Shown here: positions 44,140 through 53,084 of the stretch, piece by piece | How the letters are laid out: the number at the start of each line of letters is the position of its first letter | How positions within the stretch are numbered: position 1 is the stretch's first letter | Source: Dryas octopetala | Lineage: Eukaryota; Streptophyta; Magnoliopsida; Rosales; Rosaceae | Direction of reading: 5' to 3' | NCBI GenBank assembly: GCA_963921425.1 | Contig: OY992835.1 | Coordinates: 14,322,001-14,386,000 of the forward strand | DNA length: 64,000 nt | Translations under genes and position numbers: made by a program | The notes under the pieces: model-generated | The model's database searches: none | The model's input: the letters and a program-made list of their open reading frames with translations, nothing else | Told to the model about the DNA's origin: nothing

Positions 44140-45398
44140 GGTTTATTACCACTTTTGCCCATTGATCGAAAGTGTAACGTAATCTCAATTCACCGCCTCT
44201 CGTTTCAATTGTCTCAATTTGTCACCTAATAGTATATCATGTGATCCAATGTGCTCAATTCCGTTAGCCTTGCTGACGTGGTGCCTACGTGGCAGGGCAT
44301 ATTGGTCATTTCCTCACTCACCTGTGACACTTCCCCTTTTTCTTTTTCTTTTTCTTTTTATCTTCTTTCTATCATTTTTTTTTCTCTCTCTCTCTCTCTC
44401 TTTCTCTCCTTCGCTGCACCTGTCATCAACGCGTGACGCTCTGTCCGGCAGTCAATGCCGGAGGTGTTGGTCAGGTTTTGCTCGCCGTCCTTCCCTCTTC
44501 CCCCCCTTAATTTGCCACTCACTTGCCCGGAAAATCACCCAAAAAACCCATAACCCAACTTGAACGCCGACGAGTCCTCACCGGTGATTCGTCATTTTCA
44601 ACGGAGTTGTGACGCCAAACCGGTCGTGTCGTCTTCCTCTCATCGCACTGAGTTCTGTGGTGCCCTTGGATTGCCCGTTGGACAACTATGCGCAGCTGCT
44701 CGACATCGGGAAGCTGCGTGGGGTGAAGGGGAGAAAGAGAGAGAGAAAAAAAAAAAAAAAGAAGGTTGGGTGGGTGCGATGGGGTTGGGGTTTGGTGGGA
44801 GGGGATGAGACGGGGCAAGGGGTTGAGTTGGGGGGGGGGGGGAGGTGCGATAGTGCGACGGAGGAGGAGGAGTGGGTCAGGGAGGGGCTGGGTGGGGGGG
44901 TGGGTCAGGGAGGGGCTGGGTTGGGGGGAGAGAGGCGAGGGGGCTGGTGTTGGGTGGGGGAGGGAAGGGAATTGCAGACGAAGAAGAAGAAGAAGAAGAA
45001 AAAGAAAAAAGGGTGGGGGTGGGGTTCGTGGGTGGGGGAAGGGGGAAAGGGGTGGGGTCCGTGTGGAGGGGGAGGGTTTTTTTTTTTTTTTTTCATTTGT
45101 TTCTTTTATTGTTTTTTTTTTTTTTAGTTTTGTATTAAATTAAAGGGGTAGGTCCCACTTTTGGGTCTATGTCGCAAAATAAGAGGTGCTGAGTGGTCCA
45201 GGCTGGTCGAAATGACCAATATGCCCTACCACATAGGGTCATCTCAGCAAGACTAACAGAGGTTATGACGGAATTAAGTCGAAGGGACACATTGAATCAC
45301 GAGATATACTATTAGGTGGCAAAACGAGACAATTGAAACGAGAAGGGGGGGAATTGTCATTTCGTTACACTTTCAAGGGGCAAAAGTGGTAATAAGCC
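44140..45398. mobile_element. Mutator-like element with about 200 bp TIRs and GC-rich cargo
   Basis: The perfect 9 bp duplication TTATCAATA flanks the element at 44131-44139 and 45399-45407. The ends are inverted repeats of about 200 bp, starting GGTTTATTACCACTTTTGCC on the left and GGCTTATTACCACTTTTGCC inverted on the right. They share the words CGTTTCAATTGTCTC, CACCTAATAGTATATC and AGGGCATATTGGTCATTTC. A 9 bp TSD and long TIRs indicate the Mutator superfamily. The interior (about 44400-45120) is GC-rich with long runs of G and encodes no transposase. Its composition resembles captured host exon or leader DNA (Pack-MULE-like), but I recognise no gene. A CT repeat sits at 44382-44408. Confidence 0.88.
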
Positions 45399-46916
45399 TT
45401 ATCAATATTTTGATTTTGCTGCATATTGGTTTACATGTTGGAGAGTGAGATTGTTACTTGTGCCTGGATGTACAAAAAACAAAGAAAAAGATACATCTAT
45501 TGTGAATTAGTTGTTCATGGAATTTGACTGGCATCTTTTTGTATTTTGTTTTACCTTGAATTTCAAAGTACATAACTTTTTCATTTCGAATTGGCCATTG
45601 GAGAAATGGAATATATGCACCATTGTTAGCCATCTCTAGTTATAAATTCGAGTCAGTTCATGATATCTAGAATCTATCTACATTCATGAATTTTACAGAA
45701 GTACAGAAGCGTTGTGGCTACACCGCCAATTCAAGGACTTGTACAACTGCCAACAGTGTGTCAAATGGTAGGATGAAGAGTTTAGTACTGTATCCCTGTA
45801 CAGATAAGAAGTTTGTTGTGTTTTTCTCTAACATCTTAGTTTTGCTGAATAGGTGTGGGAATTGACTTTGATCTCAATACATAGCTTAGTAATCAGGAGA
45901 TGCATGTCTTAGAAATCAGGAGAAGACCATGCCAGGGCTGTTGGTCGTTACTTTTCTGACTTTAGTCCTCATTAATTGCCATGGTGAAGACATATGTTTT
46001 CTTTTTATGTAAGTAACAAAAAGTTAATATGAGAATGATCCTTAGTATGATGTGTCTCTGTGTGTGCGTGGTGTGGGCGACTTCTCCTCTACTTTAGAGT
46101 CCACTAACAGAGTCCTTTAATTAAATTTTATGAACAGTCAGTCAGAATAGATGGGCCAGCAGGCATGCTATTGGTAACAGGTCTTCAAAGAAGCTGTGGC
46201 AATTGAGGGCTGCAGGTCATTTCTTGCTTATGGTTGTAATAAGTCTTGCTTCTATATTCGGGTCTAATTCTCACCACTGAAACAGAGCTTGATCTTGAGC
46301 TCTCGGAAGGCCTAATCAATTCGTTTGGTATATGAAAATGTCAACAATATTTAAAAAAACATTATCTTTAACTAGTTGTGATAAAATATTCATAATAATT
46401 ATTGCACCAGATTGAACTCTTGGATTATATAATTGAAAAAAATATTGAAAGTTGAAACAAATCAAAAAATAATTCATGATTTTGCATCTTTCATACCTAA
46501 TATGTTTAATTAACAGAACAGGCAGGTCAGGTTTGCTGGCAATCTTAACTTATCCTATGTCTTCAAGCTAGCAGGAACCAATTAAGGGTCTAAATCGTGA
46601 CTGACCGCAAGCACACGACTACAATAATGATCATGCACTTGGCAAGCTGTGATGGGATTGGTAATGGTAGGTGAGGAAAAGTCACAGAAGGAGGCGATGG
46701 CACTATAGAATTAATAGAAGAAATGTTTTTAAATTTTTATATTAAATTTTTTTTTTTTTAAATATGAATAAGGATAAATCTTCACAAATTTGTTTTTTTG
46801 GTGCTGTGCCATTCCCTCTGGACCGTTGAATCTCTGGTATTTGGTTTCCTCTGTTTTGGTTAAGGAATTATCTTTTCCACACAAAAAAAAAAAAAAATCA
46901 TTCAATCAAAGCCTGT

Positions 46917-46975
<59 letters not shown>

Positions 46976-47103
46976 GTGTATGTGTGTGTGCTTGCCTTGC
47001 CTAGGCTACCTACACTAAAATTCCTCTATCTCAAAAATAGTTAGAAATCTTTTAATTCTTTCGATCCCGTAGAATTAATAATAATTTGATCCATCTGCAA
47101 GCA
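45399..47103 (+). promoter_or_regulatory. Intergenic and NLR2 upstream/leader region
   Basis: 45408-46100 has no recognisable gene. From about 46106 (AACAGAGTCCTTTAATTAAA) to the ATG the sequence is repeated before NLR3 (50533-51484). The leader contains a long perfect CT repeat at 46919-46972 and the shared TGTATGTGTGTGTGCTTGCC. An A-run follows TCTTTTCCACAC at 46882-46896. Confidence 0.6.
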
Positions 47104-47395
47104 ATGGGCAACATCTTCTCAGTCTCGTTATCAGGCGATACCATTGTTTCTGGCTGCTGGGATTCCATTATTGGACAACAACAATATGTCCGTAAGCTCC
47201 AAGAAAACCATGAAACTCTGCAAACTTCTCTGCAAGAATTAACAGCTATAAAGAATGACTGGAAGACAAAGGTTGGGATCGCTGTGCAGCAGCCACATAT
47301 GAGGCCGTCAGAGAGGGTTCAGTGGTGGATTTCAAGTGTGGAAACTATGGAGGCTCAAGCCAACCAAGTTGTAAGCCAGGGCAATCAAGAAATTC
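46106..47395 (+). repeat. Direct repeat, copy 1 (NLR2 promoter + 5' end)
   Basis: About 1.29 kb is repeated at 50533-51774, covering upstream DNA, CT leader and the first 97 codons. The copies differ by small indels, CT-repeat length and scattered substitutions. Confidence 0.9.
46919..46972. repeat. (CT)n microsatellite in NLR2 leader
   Basis: About 26 perfect CT dinucleotides lie 130 bp upstream of the start codon. Homologous shorter or longer runs occur before NLR1 (19312-19328), NLR3 (51326-51355) and NLR4 (56001-56050). Confidence 0.95.
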
Positions 47396-49782
47396 AGAAA
47401 CTCTGTTGTGGAGGTCACTGTTCAACAAACTACATGTCAAGCTACAAGTACGCAAAAAAGGTGGCTAAAATGTTGGTGCAAGTAGCTGATTTAAAGAGCA
47501 ATGGAGTTTTTGAAGAGGTCGCTCAAAGTTTACCTGCAGCTTCAGTCAATGAAGTACCTGTTGTGCCTACTGTGGGCATGGAATCCACGTTTGCTAAGTG
47601 TTGGAAGTATATTGAAGGTGACCAAGTGCGCATAATTGGCTTATATGGGACGGGAGGAGTGGGCAAGACCACCCTTCTAAAACAAATCAATAACAAGTTC
47701 GTCCACACTCTTAATGATTTCAATCTTGTGATCTGGGTAGTGGTTTCTCAGAACCACAAACTTGAAACTATTCAAAATAAGATTGGTGAAAAGATTGGGC
47801 TTTCCGGTGATGCATGGAAGCAACAAGAGCAGCATGAAAAGGCTCAAGACATCTTCAACGTCTTGAACAATAAGAAGTTTGTGTTATTGTTGGATGATAT
47901 ATGGGAGCCAGTTGAAATAATCGAAGTAGGGGTTCCTATTCCCGATGATCAAACCAAGTCCAAGATAATCTTCACAACTCGATCCGAAGTTGTATGTGGT
48001 CATATGAATGCTCATAAGATTAAAGTGGATTATTTAGCATGGAACAAAGCATGGGAATTGTTTCAGAAGAATGTTGGGACAGAAACACTTGTTAATATTC
48101 ATACAGATATTGCTCAAACTGTGGCAAAAGAGTGCGGGGGTTTGCCACTTGCACTAATTACAGTCGGTCGAACCATGGCTTGCAAGAAGACCCCTGAAGA
48201 GTGGAATCAGGCAATTCAAGTTTTGAAGAAATTTCCCTCAAAGATTTCAGGTATGGAGAAAAATGTGTTCCACCTCTTAAAGTTTAGTTTTGATAATCTA
48301 CCCAACAAGAAAGTTCAGTCCTGCTTCTTATACTGTGCTTTATTTCCAGAAGATTTTCTCATACATAAAGATACATTGTTCTATTGTTGGATGTGTGAGG
48401 GAATATTGGATGAATATGCTAATGTAGACGAAGCAAAAAATGAGAGTTATGATATTATAGGTACTCTTCTTAGTGCATGTTTGTTGGAACCACAAGATGA
48501 AAGACTGGTAAAAATGCACGATGTCACTCGAGACATGGCATTGTGGCTAGTTTGTGATCCAGAAAAAACAAACAAGAATTTCCTTGTGCACACAGGTTCA
48601 AATTTAATTGACGCACCGAATGTTGAAAAATGGAAGAGCATAGAGAGGGTGTCACTAATGAACAATCATATTGAAAATTTAGTTGAAAGACTAGAATCTC
48701 CCAATTTGCTGACCTTGTTTCTTCAACGAAATAAATTGAAGAAGATTGGCGAAACCTTCTTTGATTCTATGCGTTCTCTTCAAGTTCTGGATTTGTCTGA
48801 CAATAGGGATTTAACCCAACTACCATCCGGAGTTTCAAAACTTGCTTTTTTACAACATTTGAATTTGTCAGGAACTGGTATAAGAGAGTTGCCGACTGAG
48901 TTAAAAGCCTTGGTAAGGCTAAAATACTTGGACTTGGAGTTTACGAGGAAGCTTAACTTTGTTCCACCGCATATAATATCAAGCTTTTCCATGCTAAAAG
49001 TTTTGAGAATGCTGGGGTGTGGTGATGATGACAAATGTCCTTTTGACAGTGAAAAAGCAATGTTGGATGAATTGCAGTGTTTGAAACACCTAGAGTTCTT
49101 GACTTTGACCATAAGAAGTACCTCTTGTTTCGAACAGTTATTTAGCTACAAGAACTTAGTGACCAGTACTCGACAGCTCTACCTCCAACTTTCCGACAAT
49201 ACCAGGTTTCTTGATATATCATCTCTGGCCAATCTTGATTACCTTGGAATTGAAAAGTGTACTGATTTGGAAGAATTGAAGGTTAATTGGGAAGCACGAG
49301 GTCCTAATGATCCTCGCGAATCGATGACGATAAACCAAAGTTGCTTCGTTGGCCTTCAAACAGTAGATGTACTTGGATGCCCAAAAATGAAGGATCTGAC
49401 ATGGCTCATTTTTGCTCCAAATCTCATGAAATTAGTTGTTATGGGATGCTCAGAAATGGAAAAAATAATGAGTTTGGAAAGATTGGGTGGAGTGGCAAAT
49501 GAGGTAAAAGAATTGAACCCATTTGCAAAACTGAAATGGTTGAGTTTGTACGATCTACCAAAGTTGCAGAGCATATACGAAAGTGCCTTACCCTTTCCAG
49601 ATCTGAAGAAAGTCCACATTAGCAATTGTCTAGAATTGAAGAAGCTGCCACTGGACTCAAGGAGTGGCCAAGGATGCAATCTCATCATCGAAGGAGACGA
49701 AGTGTGGTGGAATGGGTTAGAGTGGGACGACCAAGATGCTCCAAATGTTTTCCTTCCCACCTTCAAACCTATTGAGTGGTGA
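47104..49782 (+). CDS. CC-NBS-LRR disease-resistance protein (NLR2), 892 aa
   Basis: Immune receptor and close paralogue of NLR1; single exon. The ATG at 47104 is the first in frame (MGNIFSVS; Gly2 is a candidate myristoylation site). A coiled coil is followed by NB-ARC: P-loop GTGGVGKTT (182-190), kinase-2 LLLDDIW (261-267), FTTRSEV, GLPLAL, CFLYCALFPEDF and MHD (471-473). All motifs are intact. NB-ARC differs from NLR1 at only a handful of residues, whereas the LRR has more changes in predicted solvent-exposed positions (for example LEFTRKLNFVPP versus LQHTQKLEFVPP, and VDVLGCPKM versus VFVFACPKM). It ends one Trp later than NLR1 (KPIEW). The duplicated promoter suggests similar expression. 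No lesion was seen. Confidence 0.95.
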   Translation: MGNIFSVSLSGDTIVSGCWDSIIGQQQYVRKLQENHETLQTSLQELTAIKNDWKTKVGIAVQQPHMRPSERVQWWISSVETMEAQANQVVSQGNQEIQKLCCGGHCSTNYMSSYKYAKKVAKMLVQVADLKSNGVFEEVAQSLPAASVNEVPVVPTVGMESTFAKCWKYIEGDQVRIIGLYGTGGVGKTTLLKQINNKFVHTLNDFNLVIWVVVSQNHKLETIQNKIGEKIGLSGDAWKQQEQHEKAQDIFNVLNNKKFVLLLDDIWEPVEIIEVGVPIPDDQTKSKIIFTTRSEVVCGHMNAHKIKVDYLAWNKAWELFQKNVGTETLVNIHTDIAQTVAKECGGLPLALITVGRTMACKKTPEEWNQAIQVLKKFPSKISGMEKNVFHLLKFSFDNLPNKKVQSCFLYCALFPEDFLIHKDTLFYCWMCEGILDEYANVDEAKNESYDIIGTLLSACLLEPQDERLVKMHDVTRDMALWLVCDPEKTNKNFLVHTGSNLIDAPNVEKWKSIERVSLMNNHIENLVERLESPNLLTLFLQRNKLKKIGETFFDSMRSLQVLDLSDNRDLTQLPSGVSKLAFLQHLNLSGTGIRELPTELKALVRLKYLDLEFTRKLNFVPPHIISSFSMLKVLRMLGCGDDDKCPFDSEKAMLDELQCLKHLEFLTLTIRSTSCFEQLFSYKNLVTSTRQLYLQLSDNTRFLDISSLANLDYLGIEKCTDLEELKVNWEARGPNDPRESMTINQSCFVGLQTVDVLGCPKMKDLTWLIFAPNLMKLVVMGCSEMEKIMSLERLGGVANEVKELNPFAKLKWLSLYDLPKLQSIYESALPFPDLKKVHISNCLELKKLPLDSRSGQGCNLIIEGDEVWWNGLEWDDQDAPNVFLPTFKPIEW

Positions 49783-51323
49783 GGGGCTTCCATATCATTT
49801 GATTCGGACTTGGCAAAGGCAGGCAACTGAGCTGGTGGATCTCACTTGCAGTTGCAGACTTGCAGGTAGCCACTTAATTGTCTGAATTGGGTCACTTCCC
49901 ATGCTACCAAATGAAAGTCATCATATATGTATTATTCTTCTGCACGAACACCTCTTTTCATTATTTGTTGGCTTTTTAAGCAAGATACTACCTGAATTTT
50001 GACTCGATTTGTATGTTACCACATAAATTAAAAATTAAAACAAATTGCCTCCTAAATTAAATTTTGTTTGCAATTTACGACCTTCATTCAAATCTTCAAG
50101 GGTTTTTTGGTCTTTGAAATTGGGTGGGGAAGCTTTTGCCACCTCAACATGCTGAGTGGCAAGGCCCAACCAGTTATAAGTGGTCACATGTACAACCATT
50201 TTTCTATTTTTATAAAATTTAAAAATTAATTAAAAATAACTTCGGACTCATAAAATACACAGAAAATTTTTACGGACTCGTCTTGACTAATACTAATTTA
50301 CTGTAGAGTCAAATTATCAATTTACCCTCTGAGAGTTTCCAAAAAAATTGGGAAGTCCAAATTTCTTTTTAAAAAAATTAAAATAAATTTCCTGCCATAA
50401 AATAAATTCTATAAAAATTATAGAATTTCTGTAAAGTCAAGACGGAAATACTCTACCAAAAACCTATTTTAGAGAATTCTTTCGAGATTTTATGAAAATT
50501 CTAGAATTTTTCTTGAATTTATTTTCCACATTAACAGAGTCCTTTAATTAAATTTTATGAACAGTCAGTCAGAATAGATGAGCCAGCAGGCATGCTATTG
50601 GTAACAGGTCTTCAAAGAAGCTGTGGCAATTGAGGGCTGCAGGTCATTTCTTGCTTATGGTTGTAATAAGTCTTGCTTCTATATTCGGGTCTAATTCTCA
50701 CCACTGAAACAGAGGTTGATCTTGAGCTCTCGGAAGGCCTAATCAATTCGTTTGTATATGAAAATGTCAACAATATTTAAAAAAACATTATCTTTAACTA
50801 GTTGTGATAAAATAATCATAATAACTATTGCACCAGATTGAACTCTTGGATTATATAATTGAAAAAAATATTGAAAGTTGAAACAAATCAAAAAATAATT
50901 CATGATTTTGCATCTTTCATACCTAATATGTTTAATTAACAGAACAGGCAGGTCAGGTTTGCTGGCAATCTTAACTTATCCTAATGTCTTCAAGCTAGCA
51001 GCAAGCACACGACTACAATAACGATCATGCACTTGGCAAGCTGTGATGAGATTGGTAATGGTAGGTGAGGAAAAGTCACAGAAGGAGGCGATGGCACTAT
51101 AGAATTAATAGAAGAAATGTTTTTAAATTTTTATATTAAACTTTTTCTTTTTTAATATGAATAAGGATAAATCTTCACAAATTTGTTTTTTTTTTTTTGG
51201 TGCTGTGCCATTCCCTCCGGACTGTTAATTCTCTGGTATCTGGTTTCCTCTGTTTTGGTTAAGGAATTATCTTTTCCACACAAAAAAAAAAAAAAAAAAA
51301 AAAATCATTCAATCAAAGCCGGT

Positions 51324-51354
<31 letters not shown>

Positions 51355-51484
51355 CCCTGTATGTGTGTGTGCTTGCCTTGCCTAGGCTACCTACACTATA
51401 ATTCCTCTATCTCAAAAATAGTTAGAAATCTTTTAATTCTTTCGATCCCGTAGAATTAATAATAATTTGATCCGTCTGCAAGCA
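49783..51484. other. NLR2 3' flank, spacer and NLR3 upstream repeat
   Basis: 49783-49968 matches the 3' flanks of NLR1 and NLR4. 49969-50532 is A+T-rich and unrecognised. 50533-51484 is the second copy of the NLR2 upstream region, including an A-run (51283-51304) and a CT repeat (51326-51355). Confidence 0.65.
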
Positions 51485-51787
51485 ATGGGCAACTTCTTCT
51501 CAGTCTCGTTATCAGGCGATACCATTGTTTCTGGCTGCTGGGATTCCATTATTGGACAACAACAATATGTCCGTAAGCTCCAAGAAAACCATGAAGCTCT
51601 GCAAACTTCTCTGCAAGAATTAACAGCTATAAAGAATGACTGGAAGACAAAGGTTGGGGTCGCTGTGCAGCAGCCACATATGAGGCCGTCAGAGAGGGTT
51701 CAGTGGTGGATTTCAAGTGTGGAAACTATGGAGGCTCAAGCCAACCAAGTTGTAAGGGAGGGCAATCAAGAAATATGTTTTTTATGA
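51485..51787 (+). pseudogene. NLR3: truncated CC-NBS-LRR 5' fragment
   Basis: Starts MGNFFSVS and runs for 97 codons of coiled coil nearly identical to NLR2 and NLR1 (QELTAIKNDWKTKVGVAVQQ). Homology stops abruptly inside codon 97 at 51774 (GNQEI), after which four unrelated codons lead to a TGA at 51785-51787. No NB-ARC or LRR follows. The open frame, promoter and leader are intact, so a short CC-only protein of about 100 aa could still be made. More likely it is a dead duplication fragment. Confidence 0.85.
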
Positions 51788-51854
51788 TAATTTTGTATTG
51801 GGTGAGTTTTGTCATTTCCTAAAATAGGCAAATGGGGGGTTTGTAATAAGAGAA

Positions 51855-52845
51855 GAGGGTTGCTATTTGCACACCCCTAAATTTTTTTTTACACACCCTT
51901 TTTAAAAGAAATAAAAAAGATCAAAAGGAAAAGACTCTTCTCTCCTTCTCTCACCCAAAGCCCAATTCCATTTTCTCTCTTTGCACACCCCCATCAACGA
52001 AAAGAAAAAAAAAAAAAAAAAACACACACCAGCCCATTTCCCTCCCTCACCCCGACCAAAAAAACATACACACCAGCCCCGATCTTAAGAAAGAGGAGGG
52101 TGGTCCGGTCTCCCAACTCCGCCAGAAACGGAATCAACGCCGGCGTGGTGCTTTTGGTTTCGGCGCCGTCGCTGGTTTTCTGGGTGGTTGGCGGGTGTCT
52201 CGTTGCCTGGTTCGCCGGCGAACGCCACCCGGCTAAGGAGATCGAGTTGCAGCGAATGTTCGGTGGGTGGCTGCCGAAGGAAACTCGAATGTTCGATGCA
52301 TGGCTGCCAAAGGAAACCGCCGGTTTCGGCGGATGGCTGCCGAACGAACCCGCCGGTTTCGGCGGATGACTGCCGAACGGCATGTGAAGCTCATCCTTTT
52401 GGCTGGCACTGCGGCGTGGTCGTGCGAGCTGGGCAGAGCTGTCGGGCGCGAGCTCATTTGCGTGGTCGGGTGTTGGGGCTGTGCGAGCTTGGCATGGTGG
52501 TGGGCGCGGGGAAGGTGGTGCAGCAGGGAGGAGAGAGAGATGAGGAGAGAGAGAATGAGAGGGTGGTGCAGCAGGGTGGTGCTGCGCGCGGTGCTGGTGC
52601 TGCGCACGGTGGTGGTGCTGCGCGGGTGTGTGTTGACAGAGAAAGAGAGAGAGGGAAGGAGAGAGAAAGAGAGAAAGAGAAAGATGGGGTGTGTGAGTGT
52701 GTAATGAAATAAGGGTATTTTGGTAATGGGTTAGGAGTGTGTTAAGAGGTTTTGAATTTAAGATGAGTGTGTGGGGTGTGTAGGAGAAAAAAAGAGAAAA
52801 AGGGTGTGCAAAAAAAAATTTATGAGTGTGTAAATAGCAGCCCTC
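51855..52845. mobile_element. TIR element with 8 bp TSD and GC-rich cargo
   Basis: The perfect 8 bp duplication TAAGAGAA flanks it at 51847-51854 and 52846-52853. The ends are imperfect inverted repeats: GAGGGTTGCTATTTGCACAC on the left and GAGGGCTGCTATTTACACAC inverted on the right, continuing through an A/T run and ACACCC(T)nTTT. The 991 bp lack a transposase. An 8 bp TSD fits the hAT superfamily, although the terminal bases are unusual for it. The interior (about 52080-52690) is GC-rich with codon-like structure and a purine-rich tail, unlike the flanks, suggesting captured host DNA. Confidence 0.82.
52247..52380 (+). repeat. Short tandem repeats coding WLPKE-like units
   Basis: About four related units of 33-39 bp encode, in one plus frame, GGWLPKETRMF, DAWLPKETAGF, GGWLPNEPAGF and a last unit ending in a stop. 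The repeat sits in the cargo of the TIR element. I recognise no protein family. Confidence 0.7.
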
Positions 52846-52853
52846 TAAGAGAA

Positions 52854-53084
52854 AGTGAGGTGTGCAAATAGCAGCTTTATTTATATTTGTTAACCTCCTA
52901 GTCTGACTAGATTTTAGTATGTTTTGTTTTTTTAAGAGATGAAATCTCTATTTTAGCCCCCTTAGAAGTAATAAAGTACTTTTTTTTTTGCCATTAATAA
53001 AGTACTTTGTTCACTAGGAATCCGTGCATGCATAACCCACCAGCTGGGAATGCATTTCCACATGTGTCTGATCTTGACTTCAAC
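52854..53084. other. Spacer with a further TIR-like end
   Basis: Just outside the TIR element, at 52858-52880, the sequence GTGAGGTGTGCAAATAGCAGC again resembles the inverted terminus of that element, as if a related end had been present before. The rest is A+T-rich and ends with the left target duplication of the next element (53077-53084). Confidence 0.5.

Noticed and set aside
44560..45143. Long Gly/Arg/Lys-rich open frames in the G-rich region
   Set aside because: They are produced by low-complexity G and GAA runs within a transposon, in several overlapping frames at once.
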